From a virus, in the IMG/VR virus record IMGVR_UViG_3300047409_000500, positions 1 to 51,986 of that record: a stretch of 51,986 nucleotides of DNA; one strand, given 5' to 3'. A model generated the notes under the pieces. It did not search any database, had not been told where the DNA came from, and worked only from the letters and a program-made list of their open reading frames with translations. Made by a program: the position numbers and the translations under genes. Below, piece after piece: positions 1-6,827 of this stretch (position 1 is the stretch's first letter; each line of letters begins with the position of its first letter).

Positions 1-20
1 GTGGCGGGGCGTGGGTGTCA

Positions 21-110
21 GTGGGGGCGTGGGGGCGTAGGGGGCGGCCTGGAAGCTAAAACGCCCCCATGGCGTTGAACCCTGGGGGCGTATGTTGGGG
101 GGCGTGGGGG
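21..110. repeat. G-rich octamer repeat cluster (GGGGGCGT)
   Basis: GGGGGCGT occurs at 23-30, 31-38, 84-91 and 98-105, and again at 195-202. The first two copies are directly abutting. The plus strand here is strongly G-rich and could form quadruplexes. No coding frame in 1-399 looks real, so apart from these repeats and the hairpin at 58-91 I see nothing in that stretch. Confidence 0.6.
58..91 (-). terminator. Candidate intrinsic terminator for the DUF3489 gene
   Basis: ACGCCCCC (61-68) and GGGGGCGT (84-91) form a perfect 8-bp inverted repeat with a 15-nt loop. Read on the minus strand the stem is followed by four T residues (58-61). It lies about 310 bases downstream of the stop at 400. The T tract is short, so termination may be weak. 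Confidence 0.45.
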
Positions 111-399
111 CGGTGTCTACCGTTGCACGAGGAAAAACAACGGGCCGAACCAAATCACCGTCTGCCGTACGGGCAAATGGGCGATGCGGAATCGGGGGGC
201 GTGGGGGGCGGTGTTACGGCACATGCGAATCGTCATATCGGTTAACCGTTGCCATGTGGACAACGGCTTGTAGCACGTCATCGCGGTTTGGCACGAGGCG
301 CAAACCAATACGCCTCGGGGCGTGGGGCGGCGACAAGGCCGCCCCCCGATTTCAAATCCCGATTTGCACCGCGCTGTCCACATGGCCTTCGTCATGGCG

Positions 400-747
400 T
401 TACTTGCCCCCCGCGATCTTGTACGTGCGCACGCCTTCAACGCTGGTCGATTCGATTGTGTGGGTCTTGCCCAGGATGCTCATGAATCCCCGCACCGTGT
501 GACGCTGCCATCCGAATCGCGTCATGAGGTCGTCTAGGGCGATTCCCTTTTTCAGTAGTTCGATCGCCTCGCCCTTTTTCGTGGTTCGGGGCGTGGGGGC
601 GGTCGGTGCGGGGGCGGCCTTGGCGGCCTTGGCGGGGGCGGCCTTCGTGGGGGCGGCCTTCGTGGGGGCGGCCTTGGCGGCCTTACCCTTGGGGGCGGCC
701 TTTTTCGTGGCGGCCTTCGGGGCGGTGTTCTTTTTCGTCGATTTCAT
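400..747 (-). CDS. DUF3489 family protein with Ala/Lys/Pro-rich H1-like tail
   Basis: This 115-residue protein has two parts. Residues 1-55 are almost only Lys, Ala, Pro and Thr, in short repeats such as KAAPTKAAPTKAA, like the tail of histone H1. The C-terminal 60 residues carry the small winged-helix-like DUF3489 domain, with a GWQRHTVRG core and a final VEGVRTYKI strand. I chose the ATG at 747 because an AGGA-like site precedes it; the frame upstream lacks coding character. DUF3489 has no settled function. A DNA-binding or nucleoid-like role is inferred from the basic tail and the helix-turn-helix-like core. The gene stands alone, with its own leader at 748-1086. Confidence 0.85.
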   Translation of the reverse strand: MKSTKKNTAPKAATKKAAPKGKAAKAAPTKAAPTKAAPAKAAKAAPAPTAPTPRTTKKGEAIELLKKGIALDDLMTRFGWQRHTVRGFMSILGKTHTIESTSVEGVRTYKIAGGK

Positions 748-773
748 TTTCGTTTTTTCCTTTTTCGTTTTTC

Positions 774-788
774 GTACCGTTGCGGTAC
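774..788. promoter_or_regulatory. Operator-like inverted repeat GTACCG-TTG-CGGTAC
   Basis: A perfect 6-bp inverted repeat with a 3-nt spacer lies 27 bases upstream of the DUF3489 start. A TTGACG hexamer (minus strand, 820-825) sits further upstream but has no good -10 partner, so the promoter is uncertain. The position suits a repressor site. Confidence 0.4.
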
Positions 789-995
789 TGAAACTAGCTT
801 TGATCGGATCGCGAAAAAACGTCAAGCGCCTTTTTTCAAATCGCCGATTTGCCACGTCCAAGTGGGTGCTTCGATGCGGATCCGGCGATGTGGCTGGTGG
901 CTGACACCGATTGGCCCGGGGTCGGCCCGGGGGGAGGATAATCGGGTGATCCGCATCCCATCGGTGCATCGGGACGCCCCCGCGCACACATGATG

Positions 996-1019
996 GCCCG
1001 TACTCGGATACCACCCCTC
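996..1019. repeat. 24-bp repeat, copy 1 (upstream of the DUF3489 gene)
   Basis: These 24 bases are identical, in the same orientation, to 3729-3752. This copy lies 249 bases upstream of the start at 747; the other lies 256 bases upstream of the start at 3473. Flanking bases are also partly similar. The rest of the gap 748-1086 shows only the operator-like repeat, the TTGACG hexamer and GC-rich sequence. The conserved spacing suggests a shared promoter or leader element for two leftward units. Confidence 0.6.
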
Positions 1020-1086
1020 CCTTTTTCTAGATTTGAGAACGCAAGTGGCATCGAATCGAAAACGGCCAGGGATTCGGCCACAAGCG

Positions 1087-1120
1087 AAAAAGCCCCCGGC
1101 ACCAATCGGCACCGGGGGCT
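1087..1120 (-). terminator. Intrinsic terminator of the 1152-3473 operon
   Basis: AGCCCCCGG (1091-1099) pairs perfectly with CCGGGGGCT (1112-1120). On the minus strand the stem runs straight into five T residues. It lies 32 bases after the stop at 1152, as expected for the end of the leftward small-gene operon. Confidence 0.8.
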
Positions 1121-1151
1121 CAACGAAAGGATGAAACGAAAACTGATCGGT

Positions 1152-1559
1152 TTAGCCGATAGGCGCATCACCTCCCTTCATGTGGAGCCACACGGCCCGC
1201 ACTTGATCGTCCGTCAGCGATTCGAGTAGATCGTCCGTTTCGGCCACGGTGATTCCGGTCGCCTCGTGGATCATGCGAATGAGATCGTCCTGGTCCATCT
1301 TGCGGTCGACGGTGCGCTCGGCGATTTGTTCGGCATACGAATCCCGAACGCCTTTCATCGTGGCGGCGTCGATCCGCGCCAGCTCGACCTCATCGGGAAT
1401 GCGAATTGCGATGTAGGTGTCGCCGTTCTTTTTCAGGAAGGTCACGGGCAATTTCAAATCCCGCGCCACGGCCTTAACCGCTTCGATCAGGTCCAGGCTG
1501 AATCCATTTTCCAGCGCATAGGCGGGGCAGCGCCCCCATGGTTCGCGTCTCATCTTCAT
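1152..1559 (-). CDS. Hypothetical protein, last gene of accessory operon
   Basis: The 135-residue soluble protein has no family I recognise. The start at 1559 is preceded by GGAGGAATATTGACG, an excellent ribosome site; longer starts in the frame lack one. The middle is acidic and predicted helical (DAATMKGVRDSYAEQIAERT). The C-terminal half has a MIHEATGITVAETDDLLESL stretch that looks like a helical bundle. It follows the DUF3768 gene by 2 bases and is followed by the operon terminator. Function unknown. Confidence 0.8.
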   Translation of the reverse strand: MKMRREPWGRCPAYALENGFSLDLIEAVKAVARDLKLPVTFLKKNGDTYIAIRIPDEVELARIDAATMKGVRDSYAEQIAERTVDRKMDQDDLIRMIHEATGITVAETDDLLESLTDDQVRAVWLHMKGGDAPIG

Positions 1560-1561
1560 CG

Positions 1562-1894
1562 TCAATATTCCTCCCGCAACATGATGGTTAATATCCGAAT
1601 CGTCTGGCCGGGATCGCTCGGGTCCTCGCTGCCGAATTCCAGCTTCCGGTCGTAGTAATCGATCTTCCACATGACAGCGATGCCGTCGTGCTCGAACGAT
1701 CCGAAATCGCGTTCGCCGTACGGGTCGTTGCCGGGATGGAAATCGTTGAACGTTTCCACCAATTCACGGATGCGGGATTGCGTCTGCCATGGCAGCGCGT
1801 TGATCCCGCTCGTCTGGTGCAGACGGCCCGCCACGCCCATCGCGGTACGGGCCAGATCGTTCAGTTCGGCGATGCGTTGTTTGTTAGCCGTCAT
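1562..1894 (-). CDS. DUF3768 family protein
   Basis: This 110-residue protein matches the DUF3768 layout as I know it: an N-terminal IAELNDLARTAM helix, then a phage/plasmid-typical FNDFHPGNDPYGERDFGSF segment, then W-x-I-D-Y-Y-D strands ending in an LTIMLREEY tail. DUF3768 proteins occur on plasmids and phages and have no proven activity. The ATG at 1894 overlaps the preceding gene's stop by 4 bases, so translation is probably coupled. Confidence 0.88.
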   Translation of the reverse strand: MTANKQRIAELNDLARTAMGVAGRLHQTSGINALPWQTQSRIRELVETFNDFHPGNDPYGERDFGSFEHDGIAVMWKIDYYDRKLEFGSEDPSDPGQTIRILTIMLREEY

Positions 1895-2136
1895 CGGGGC
1901 TGCCTGCCTTTCAGATCGGCCAGCCGTTTGCGGAATACCGCATCGGGCATGATGAACACCTCGACGGGCCGCCCCGCGCAACGCCATTGCAACGGCGCGG
2001 TACTGGCTGGATCGCGGCGCAGGATGGCAACGAATCCCGGCGCTTCCTGAATCGTTAGCGCGACCTCGTTGGCGGCCAGGATCGTGCCCGTAAAGGATCG
2101 CCACCCGGTGATGCGGACCTTGGTGCCGGGCGTCAC
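1891..2136 (-). CDS. Hypothetical 81-residue protein, GTG start
   Basis: The start is a GTG at 2136 that overlaps the previous stop as GTGA, with GGAGGATGGACA just upstream. The predicted fold is mostly beta: TPGTKVRITGWRSFTGTIL is SH3-like, and a PVEVFIMPDAVFRKRL segment near the end gives the only clear helix. I do not recognise a family. Confidence 0.75.
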   Translation of the reverse strand: MTPGTKVRITGWRSFTGTILAANEVALTIQEAPGFVAILRRDPASTAPLQWRCAGRPVEVFIMPDAVFRKRLADLKGRQPR

Positions 2137-2321
2137 TGTCCATCCTCCAGCGCCTTCTTGATTCGGTAGATGAGCATCCCTTCGGTCGCATTCGTGCCGA
2201 CCGCTTCTTCGTCGATCTCGGCATTGCGCCAATCGCCCACCACGGGGAAGCTGTCGATCACCAGCCCATCGGGCCGGGTGATTGTGATCAACACCCGGCC
2301 CATGACTTTCCTACTTGCCAT
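2133..2321 (-). CDS. Hypothetical 62-residue protein
   Basis: This short protein begins MASRKVMGRVLITITRPDG and ends with a helix, IYRIKKALEDG. A GGGAGG site precedes the start. It overlaps its neighbours at both ends (4 bases with the next gene, 11 with the previous one), which supports a real, coupled gene. No family recognised. Confidence 0.75.
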   Translation of the reverse strand: MASRKVMGRVLITITRPDGLVIDSFPVVGDWRNAEIDEEAVGTNATEGMLIYRIKKALEDGQ

Positions 2322-2550
2322 CGCGAACCTCCCGGCGCTTCTGCAATCGCGCCGCTTCGATTGCCTCGCTCTGTTGCAGCACCGTCAGGGTGGGATCGAG
2401 TTCCACGGCGAACACCAGCGGCCTGTGCGATGTGCTATTGATCAATTCCGTTTTCCTGAACGCACCATAACTGGTGTACGTCGTGCCGCGACCTTCATCG
2501 GGCCGATCAATTTGCACCACAATCCATCGCGCTTGTTTCGCCTTCGTCAT
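2311..2550 (-). CDS. Hypothetical 79-residue protein
   Basis: The ATG at 2550 is preceded by GGAGGTGTCCG. The protein begins MTKAKQARWIVVQIDRPD, a probable beta strand, and ends in a charged helix rich in Glu, Ala, Arg and Lys. It overlaps the preceding gene by 4 bases (ATGA). No family recognised. Confidence 0.75.
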   Translation of the reverse strand: MTKAKQARWIVVQIDRPDEGRGTTYTSYGAFRKTELINSTSHRPLVFAVELDPTLTVLQQSEAIEAARLQKRREVRDGK

Positions 2551-2750
2551 CGGACACCTCCATCGCGCTGCCCCGGCGACAGCGTTACCATTCCCCGCGC
2601 CACGTCCAACGCCCGATGCACATCCGGCCCGGCGAATTGCGTAAACGTCTGCGATCCGCCCCCGTGTTCGGGGGCGAATTCCTTCTTCACTTCCACCAGC
2701 CAATCGCCCAGGTCATCGAGCGTTAGCTTCACTTCCACGATTCGATTCAT
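2547..2750 (-). CDS. Hypothetical 67-residue protein
   Basis: The start at 2750 is chosen because AAAGGA lies 8 bases upstream and because it overlaps the previous stop as TAATG. An ATG at 2768 is in frame but lacks a ribosome site. The N-terminus (IVEVKLTLDDLGDWLVEVK) suggests a strand and a helix. Function unknown. Confidence 0.7.
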   Translation of the reverse strand: MNRIVEVKLTLDDLGDWLVEVKKEFAPEHGGGSQTFTQFAGPDVHRALDVARGMVTLSPGQRDGGVR

Positions 2751-2920
2751 TAGTTGGTTCCTTTCCATGAGGTCGGGCGAAAGCCGCCTCGGCTAATCCA
2801 TTCATCGAGCGCTTCGACCAGTTCGGCCAGACGTACCGCGCCATAGCTGTGTGCATCGGGATCGGCGAGGATCGCTTTCGCGATCCTCCGTTGTTCCAGG
2901 AGATTGCTGTTGGGGTCCAT
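2750..2920 (-). CDS. Hypothetical 56-residue protein
   Basis: This small gene reads MDPNSNLLEQRRIAKAILAD at its start and is mainly helical. AAGGGATCGCCTA precedes the ATG. Its start overlaps the upstream stop (TAATG), and its own stop overlaps the next start in the same way. The unbroken chain of overlaps is the main reason to accept it. Function unknown. Confidence 0.7.
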   Translation of the reverse strand: MDPNSNLLEQRRIAKAILADPDAHSYGAVRLAELVEALDEWISRGGFRPTSWKGTN

Positions 2921-3183
2921 TAGGCGATCCCTTCCGCCACGGGATAGAAATAGTACTGGCCGTCGTCGAAGTAGAATCCCGCCTCGCCGGGGGTAATCGG
3001 CGCGCTGTATTCCCTGCCGTCATCGCGCAGCAGTTGCGCATTAGGATAGCCGTGCGGGGATTGGAATCGGACGTTCATGATCTTCCCCGCGACCTGCATA
3101 CTCATGCAAACCTCGGACCAGGAGATCTCCATCCGAACCACATCGCCGGGCTGAACGAATTGTCGAATCGCGTAGTTTCGCAT
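2920..3183 (-). CDS. Hypothetical 87-residue protein
   Basis: Beginning at the ATG at 3183, 2 bases after the preceding stop, the protein has a beta-rich middle (FVQPGDVVRMEISWSEVCM, AGKIMNVRF) and an aromatic C-terminus (FYFDDGQYYFYPV). Its stop overlaps the next start. No family recognised. Confidence 0.75.
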   Translation of the reverse strand: MRNYAIRQFVQPGDVVRMEISWSEVCMSMQVAGKIMNVRFQSPHGYPNAQLLRDDGREYSAPITPGEAGFYFDDGQYYFYPVAEGIA

Positions 3184-3185
3184 CG

Positions 3186-3473
3186 CTAGCACCGCCCCGT
3201 TTTCTGCAGCCATTCGGTCGCATCGGTCACGTTCAAATCCATGGAGCAGGGATCGTAGTAATCGGGCGATCCGAATTCGCCATCGCGTTCTTTATAGAGC
3301 GCAAAGTACAGCGGCACCAGCGCGCCACTGTCCGGTCCAAGGCGCATGTAATCCCGCATTAATTCCTTCGCTTCGTCTACGGTGCTAGCTAGCCTATAGG
3401 GCTGATAGTGATAGGTCTCGGGATCGGGCATCCCGAGGCAGCTTTCCGCTTCAATTACAATCAAGTAAGTCAT
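3186..3473 (-). CDS. Hypothetical 95-residue protein, first gene of accessory operon
   Basis: The protein begins MTYLIVIEAESC and contains a predicted helix, VDEAKELMRDYMRLGPDSG, and a YKERDGEFGSPDYYDP loop. An AAAGG site lies 9 bases before the ATG. It is the promoter-proximal gene of the leftward unit that ends at the terminator at 1087. Function unknown. Confidence 0.78.
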   Translation of the reverse strand: MTYLIVIEAESCLGMPDPETYHYQPYRLASTVDEAKELMRDYMRLGPDSGALVPLYFALYKERDGEFGSPDYYDPCSMDLNVTDATEWLQKTGRC

Positions 3474-3810
3474 CGTCTAAACCTTTCGTTTTCAATCAGT
3501 TGGGTTACAACCAGGACCAGCCTAACTCGATGCTCGTATGAATCGCAAGTACCATTTTTGATATGTGGCGGTCCCAGGCGCGGTGCATCGCGCGCCGCAT
3601 CGCCTCCCTGCCACAGCCACCTGGGACGCTGTGTAGGCGGATTTCTCCTCGCCAGGGGGGCGGCGATGCGAACCGCACCAGGAGCCGCCCGGCGGTGTGC
3701 GTAGGGGCGGGGCGGCGCGGGGATCATCGCCCGTACTCGGATACCACCCCTCGCCTTCTAAAAAAACCGCATCCCTCGGGGCCGCCGTTTCCGAATACAA
3801 TAGGAAAAAC
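3474..3810. promoter_or_regulatory. Divergent regulatory gap with 24-bp repeat, copy 2 (3729-3752)
   Basis: This 337-bp gap separates the leftward accessory operon from the rightward gene at 3811. It holds the second copy of the 24-bp repeat, an 8-bp inverted repeat GTCCCAGG/CCTGGGAC with arms about 40 bases apart, and very GC-rich sequence. A TACAAT at 3796-3801 lies only 9 bases before the rightward ATG. I found no convincing -35/-10 pair for either direction. Confidence 0.5.
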
Positions 3811-4143
3811 ATGCAAGTACGAAAAACCAAACCGAACCACGGCGGGGGCCGCCCGCCGATGATGTTCAAGTGCAAGCTCTGCGGGGCGAAGCTCAACAAA
3901 ACGGAGATGCGGTTGCACGAGCCCGGCTGCCGCCGCGCGACGTTGCTGCACGTGGGCGCGCGCTTCACTGTGATGCTCAACGATAGGCAGGTCCCGGTGA
4001 TCATTGAGGAATTCCTGACGGACGAGGGCGAGGCCATGCGCTGCCGCAATCTGATTAGTGGCCGGCGGATTCGAGTCACATCGCCGCGGCGGTTTCGGGA
4101 ATGGATGGAAAGCGCCAACGTGCGCTTCGTGCGGGCCGGGTAA
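3811..4143 (+). CDS. C2HC zinc-finger protein, unknown function
   Basis: The 110-residue product has a single zinc site, C-x2-C-x11-H-x3-C, near residues 20-40 (FKCKLCGAKL ... LHEPGC). A beta-rich segment follows (VGARFTVMLNDRQVPVIIEEFL), then a basic C-terminus (SGRRIRVTSPRRFREW). The start at 3811 follows AGGAAAAAC. It is one of only four rightward genes and shares a unit with the membrane protein 15 bases downstream. A nucleic-acid-binding role is plausible but unproven. Confidence 0.75.
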   Translation: MQVRKTKPNHGGGRPPMMFKCKLCGAKLNKTEMRLHEPGCRRATLLHVGARFTVMLNDRQVPVIIEEFLTDEGEAMRCRNLISGRRIRVTSPRRFREWMESANVRFVRAG

Positions 4144-4158
4144 GAGAGGAAAAAAACG

Positions 4159-4530
4159 ATGACGAATAAGACGGGTAAAGTATCGACGGGCGCTGGCTGC
4201 GGAATCCTGCTGCTGTGCTGCGTTGGGATCTTGGTAGTGCTGTGGATTGGGACTGAGGTAAGGTCTGGCCTAAGCCGCCCCAGTCCCGAGGAAGTGAAGC
4301 GGCAAATCGCTATTGAGGTTTGCAGCGGCCTGCTTGTTCAAGAACACATGCCGGGCCTAAAAGGGGTCGAGGGGCGAAGACCCCGCGCGGAGACGTTGGC
4401 GACCGTGGCGAAGCAGGGCGACACCTATACCGTGAGTTGGGGAATCGGGGATGCATGGTGCAAAGTCAATCTCGTCACCACCGATGGCGGGGTCAAGAGC
4501 GGCAATCCCGATGTTTCCTGGCGTCACTAA
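4159..4530 (+). CDS. Small single-pass membrane protein
   Basis: Residues 12-31 (AGCGILLLCCVGILVVLWIG) form one clear transmembrane segment after a short basic N-terminus. About 90 residues follow and would lie outside the membrane if N-in. They contain two Cys (VCSGLL, AWCKVNL) that could form a disulfide. GAGAGGAAAAAAACG precedes the ATG. The last codons overlap the end of the convergent fibre gene by 4 bases. It could be a lysis, exclusion or surface protein; nothing in the sequence decides. Confidence 0.72.
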   Translation: MTNKTGKVSTGAGCGILLLCCVGILVVLWIGTEVRSGLSRPSPEEVKRQIAIEVCSGLLVQEHMPGLKGVEGRRPRAETLATVAKQGDTYTVSWGIGDAWCKVNLVTTDGGVKSGNPDVSWRH

Positions 4531-5678
4531 ACTTCCATTACCTTGAGGCGGGACTGGACCAGCCTGCCATTGGCCCGCTTCCCCTCGATCACAATTTCGT
4601 TCGTGGCCTCATCGAAGCGGGCCAGGGCCATGGGCACGCCGCCGACCATATAAGCGCCCGTCACGTTGCAATCGCCATCGACGTCCAGCTTGTGAGCGGG
4701 CGGGTTCTCGCCGAGGCTCAGGCTCCACACCATCCGCACGTAGGATTGCTCGCCGCTCATCAGAATGCCTACCGACCAATCGTTAGTGCGCAGCGAAACC
4801 AGATCGCCATCCTGGTGAATCAAGACCCACTCGTAAGGGACCGTCCCGTTCTTGTCGGGGAAGGTCACGTTGCCTGTAGACAGAGCGCCCGAAGGTTGAA
4901 TTCGGACGGCGCTTGCGCTATTCAAGGCGAAGCCAGCGGCATCGACGTCGCCCGTCCAGGGAGTTTGGCTCCCGCCGCCGCCACCCCCGCTGATCGGGGC
5001 ACCGTTGACGAAGTATTGGCCTGTGATGTTTACGTCGCCCTGCACGACGACCGCATAGGGACCTGCGCCGGGTCTGCTGGTTTGATTTCCAAAGAAGTGG
5101 GCGTTCATCGCAAATGAGATTCCACCCCCGCCCGTCCAATCCACTTCCATCAGCGTAAAACCCGAGGCTGCGAGTTGCCATCGACCGGAGAAGCATTGAC
5201 CGAAGAAGTTTGTGCCGCCGGGAAAATTAGCGCCATCCGACCAACGAATCGTACTCACATAATTCAGGGCGTGATTTGCCGCGTCGATATCCGAGGTCCA
5301 CGGAGTCTGCGAGGTGTCGGCGGCCCGGGTGTCCTTCAGCGTGGTTTCGATCACGATGCCCACATCGCGCAACTGATCCGTCAACACGGGGATTGAAGCG
5401 CCGCTCGGCCACAGGATGGCGTTGCTTTTCATCTTCCCGGTGGTATACACCAGACAGGACACGGCCCCAAACGTGGCATCGGCATCCTCGCCTACGATCC
5501 CGTTCGGTGCGGTCGCGCCCGAGGTGATCTCTCCGGTTCCTGGATCGATATGGACTACCGCGCCGCGCTGGTACGCGCCGGATGAGAGCGTGCCCTGCAC
5601 ACTGATTACACTGGACCCATCCACCAGGAGCGAATCCTGATCGGAATCGCCTTCGGTCAGAAAACCCGCGACGGGCAT
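4527..5678 (-). CDS. gpD-like capsid decoration domain fused to fibre repeats
   Basis: The 383-residue protein is a chimera. Residues 1-115 match the phage's own decoration protein (43324-44223): HIDPGTGEIT against KIDPATGAIT, YTTGKMKSNAILWP against YVSGKMKADAIIWP, and DQLRDVGIVIE against DALRDFGILIE. Residues 123-383 are fibre-like, with two SQTPWTxDxDAA modules (123 and 237) and NITGxYxVNGxP motifs shared with the tail fibre at 24656. It would form a head fibre anchored by a gpD fold. The start at 5678 has a strong AAGGAGAAACGCTT site. It ends the early operon, and a possible own promoter lies at 5699-5726 (TTGGGA, 16 bp, CACAAT). Confidence 0.85.
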   Translation of the reverse strand: MPVAGFLTEGDSDQDSLLVDGSSVISVQGTLSSGAYQRGAVVHIDPGTGEITSGATAPNGIVGEDADATFGAVSCLVYTTGKMKSNAILWPSGASIPVLTDQLRDVGIVIETTLKDTRAADTSQTPWTSDIDAANHALNYVSTIRWSDGANFPGGTNFFGQCFSGRWQLAASGFTLMEVDWTGGGGISFAMNAHFFGNQTSRPGAGPYAVVVQGDVNITGQYFVNGAPISGGGGGGSQTPWTGDVDAAGFALNSASAVRIQPSGALSTGNVTFPDKNGTVPYEWVLIHQDGDLVSLRTNDWSVGILMSGEQSYVRMVWSLSLGENPPAHKLDVDGDCNVTGAYMVGGVPMALARFDEATNEIVIEGKRANGRLVQSRLKVMEV

Positions 5679-5726
5679 AAGCGTTTCTCCTTCAGCCAAT
5701 TGTGCCCCAGTTTGTTTAAATCCCAA

Positions 5727-5978
5727 TCATAATTTGATTTGGATGGGAAGCACCATACCGCCGGGGTCGGTGCCGAAGCGGAAGAAGCGCTGGTTTGGGT
5801 CGGGCTCGTCGAGAAACTCGATTTCGATTACATGCAGGCGATGGGCAACCATGGCGGTCGCGTGTTTGGTGGCGAGGGCGGGCAGGAGGTTCTCGAGCCC
5901 GGCCTCGTCCAGATCAATGCGATCCTCAAACAGCATCTTTCCGGCCGCAAAGCCCCGGATGGCGATGCGTTGCTTCAC
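5727..5978 (-). CDS. Hypothetical 83-residue protein, GTG start
   Basis: The GTG at 5978 overlaps the previous stop (GTGA). The protein begins VKQRIAIRGFAAGKMLFEDR and has a helix with a HATAMVAHRLHVIEIEFLDE run. It ends in beta strands (GGMVLPIQIKL). It resembles small phage proteins of unknown role; I recognise no catalytic motif. Confidence 0.72.
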   Translation of the reverse strand: MKQRIAIRGFAAGKMLFEDRIDLDEAGLENLLPALATKHATAMVAHRLHVIEIEFLDEPDPNQRFFRFGTDPGGMVLPIQIKL

Positions 5979-6313
5979 GGCTTTGGCTTGCGCCTCCGCT
6001 TGGGCCTGGGGATCTCGGGGAACTCCGCGACGGCCAGCGGATGCGAACCGCACACCGGAGCCAGCGGCGGGTGGATCTTGCCAGACCAATTGCGCTCCAG
6101 GATGAAGCTCTTTGCGGTGGCCACGTTGTAGGCTTTGAACGAAACCACCTGGGTCCAGTGATGTTTGCTGCGTCTGCCGCACTCGGCGCAGGGTACGGCC
6201 CGGTTGAAGCGCAGGAAGCGGACAAGCTCTCGCTGCCATTCCTCGAATAGCGGATTCGGCCTTGCCTCCAGGATCGTCACCTGAAGAACCTTGTGGAAGT
6301 CGATGCCCTTCAC
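5975..6313 (-). CDS. Hypothetical protein with Cys/His cluster, GTG start
   Basis: The 112-residue product starts at a GTG (6313) overlapping the prior stop as GTGA and preceded by GGAGGCCAGCC. A metal-binding motif is likely at VPCAECGRRSKHHWTQVV, with a CAPVCGSH-like second half at PVCGSHP. The C-terminus is very basic (RPKRRRKPKP). The Cys-x2-Cys plus His-His arrangement is reminiscent of HNH or zinc-finger proteins, but the catalytic HNH residues are not evident. A nucleic-acid-binding role is inferred. Confidence 0.72.
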   Translation of the reverse strand: MKGIDFHKVLQVTILEARPNPLFEEWQRELVRFLRFNRAVPCAECGRRSKHHWTQVVSFKAYNVATAKSFILERNWSGKIHPPLAPVCGSHPLAVAEFPEIPRPKRRRKPKP

Positions 6314-6603
6314 GGCTGGCCTCCGCACAACAGACAAGCCGGATCCTTGCCCTCGCACCAGGGGCACGGTTCCGATGCCTCCAGCAGCGGCACGAGCAAG
6401 CTCGGCGAACCGCCCACCTCCAGATAGACGAATCGCCTCTCCGTGGAAATCCGCGACGAGACGATCTGTACGCCCTCGCGGGTTCCGTAGATGTAGCCCG
6501 CGGTTACGCCGTCGCGCAGCACCTCGATGATGGTTTCGCTGCTCCGTGCCGGGTCGATGTGTCGGGCCTCGCGCAAGCGCAGCACCGAACGTTCTGGAAT
6601 CAC
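6310..6603 (-). CDS. Hypothetical protein with C-terminal zinc motif, GTG start
   Basis: This is a 97-residue protein. The first 75 residues are mixed alpha/beta (SETIIEVLRDGVTAGYIYG). The end, CPWCEGKDPACLLCGG, has a CxxCxG repeat like the DnaJ zinc domain. The GTG start overlaps the previous stop and follows AAGGAGGAATC. Function unknown. Confidence 0.72.
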   Translation of the reverse strand: MIPERSVLRLREARHIDPARSSETIIEVLRDGVTAGYIYGTREGVQIVSSRISTERRFVYLEVGGSPSLLVPLLEASEPCPWCEGKDPACLLCGGQP

Positions 6604-6827
6604 GATTCCTCCTTGGGCGGCTGTGCTTCCCCCCGCAGCCAGCGCTCGTAGGCGATGCGCGGAATATACCGGAACTGGCCGACCTGAACGGTGGGCAGCG
6701 CCCCGGAGTTAATCAGCATGTACACTGCATCGCGCCCGAGTCCCGCCGCCCAGGCGACCTCGCGCACCGTCATCAGATCCTTGCCCCGGTCGGGGCGGGG
6801 GTTGTTATTCTCTTTGGCTTCCCGCAT
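6600..6827 (-). CDS. Excisionase-like helix-turn-helix protein
   Basis: After a basic, Asn-rich N-terminus the protein has TVREVAWAAGLGRDAVYMLI, then GALPTVQVGQFRYIPRIAYERWL. This is the layout of the MerR/excisionase helix-turn-helix 17 domain, in which the second strand pair forms the wing. I use the ATG at 6827, which gives 75 residues; the ATG at 6773, just before TVREV, is an alternative, with AAGGA four bases away. It is a candidate DNA-binding regulator or recombination directionality factor, though it lies 9 kb from the integrase. Confidence 0.78.
   Translation of the reverse strand: MREAKENNNPRPDRGKDLMTVREVAWAAGLGRDAVYMLINSGALPTVQVGQFRYIPRIAYERWLRGEAQPPKEES

Noticed and set aside
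92-904. Plus-strand frames at the left end (92-502, 249-485, 524-904)
   Set aside because: They are low-complexity antisense frames over G-rich repeats and the DUF3489 gene.
3522-4118. Minus-strand frame of 198 residues across 3522-4118
   Set aside because: It runs antisense to the rightward zinc-finger gene and through the regulatory gap, without a ribosome site.
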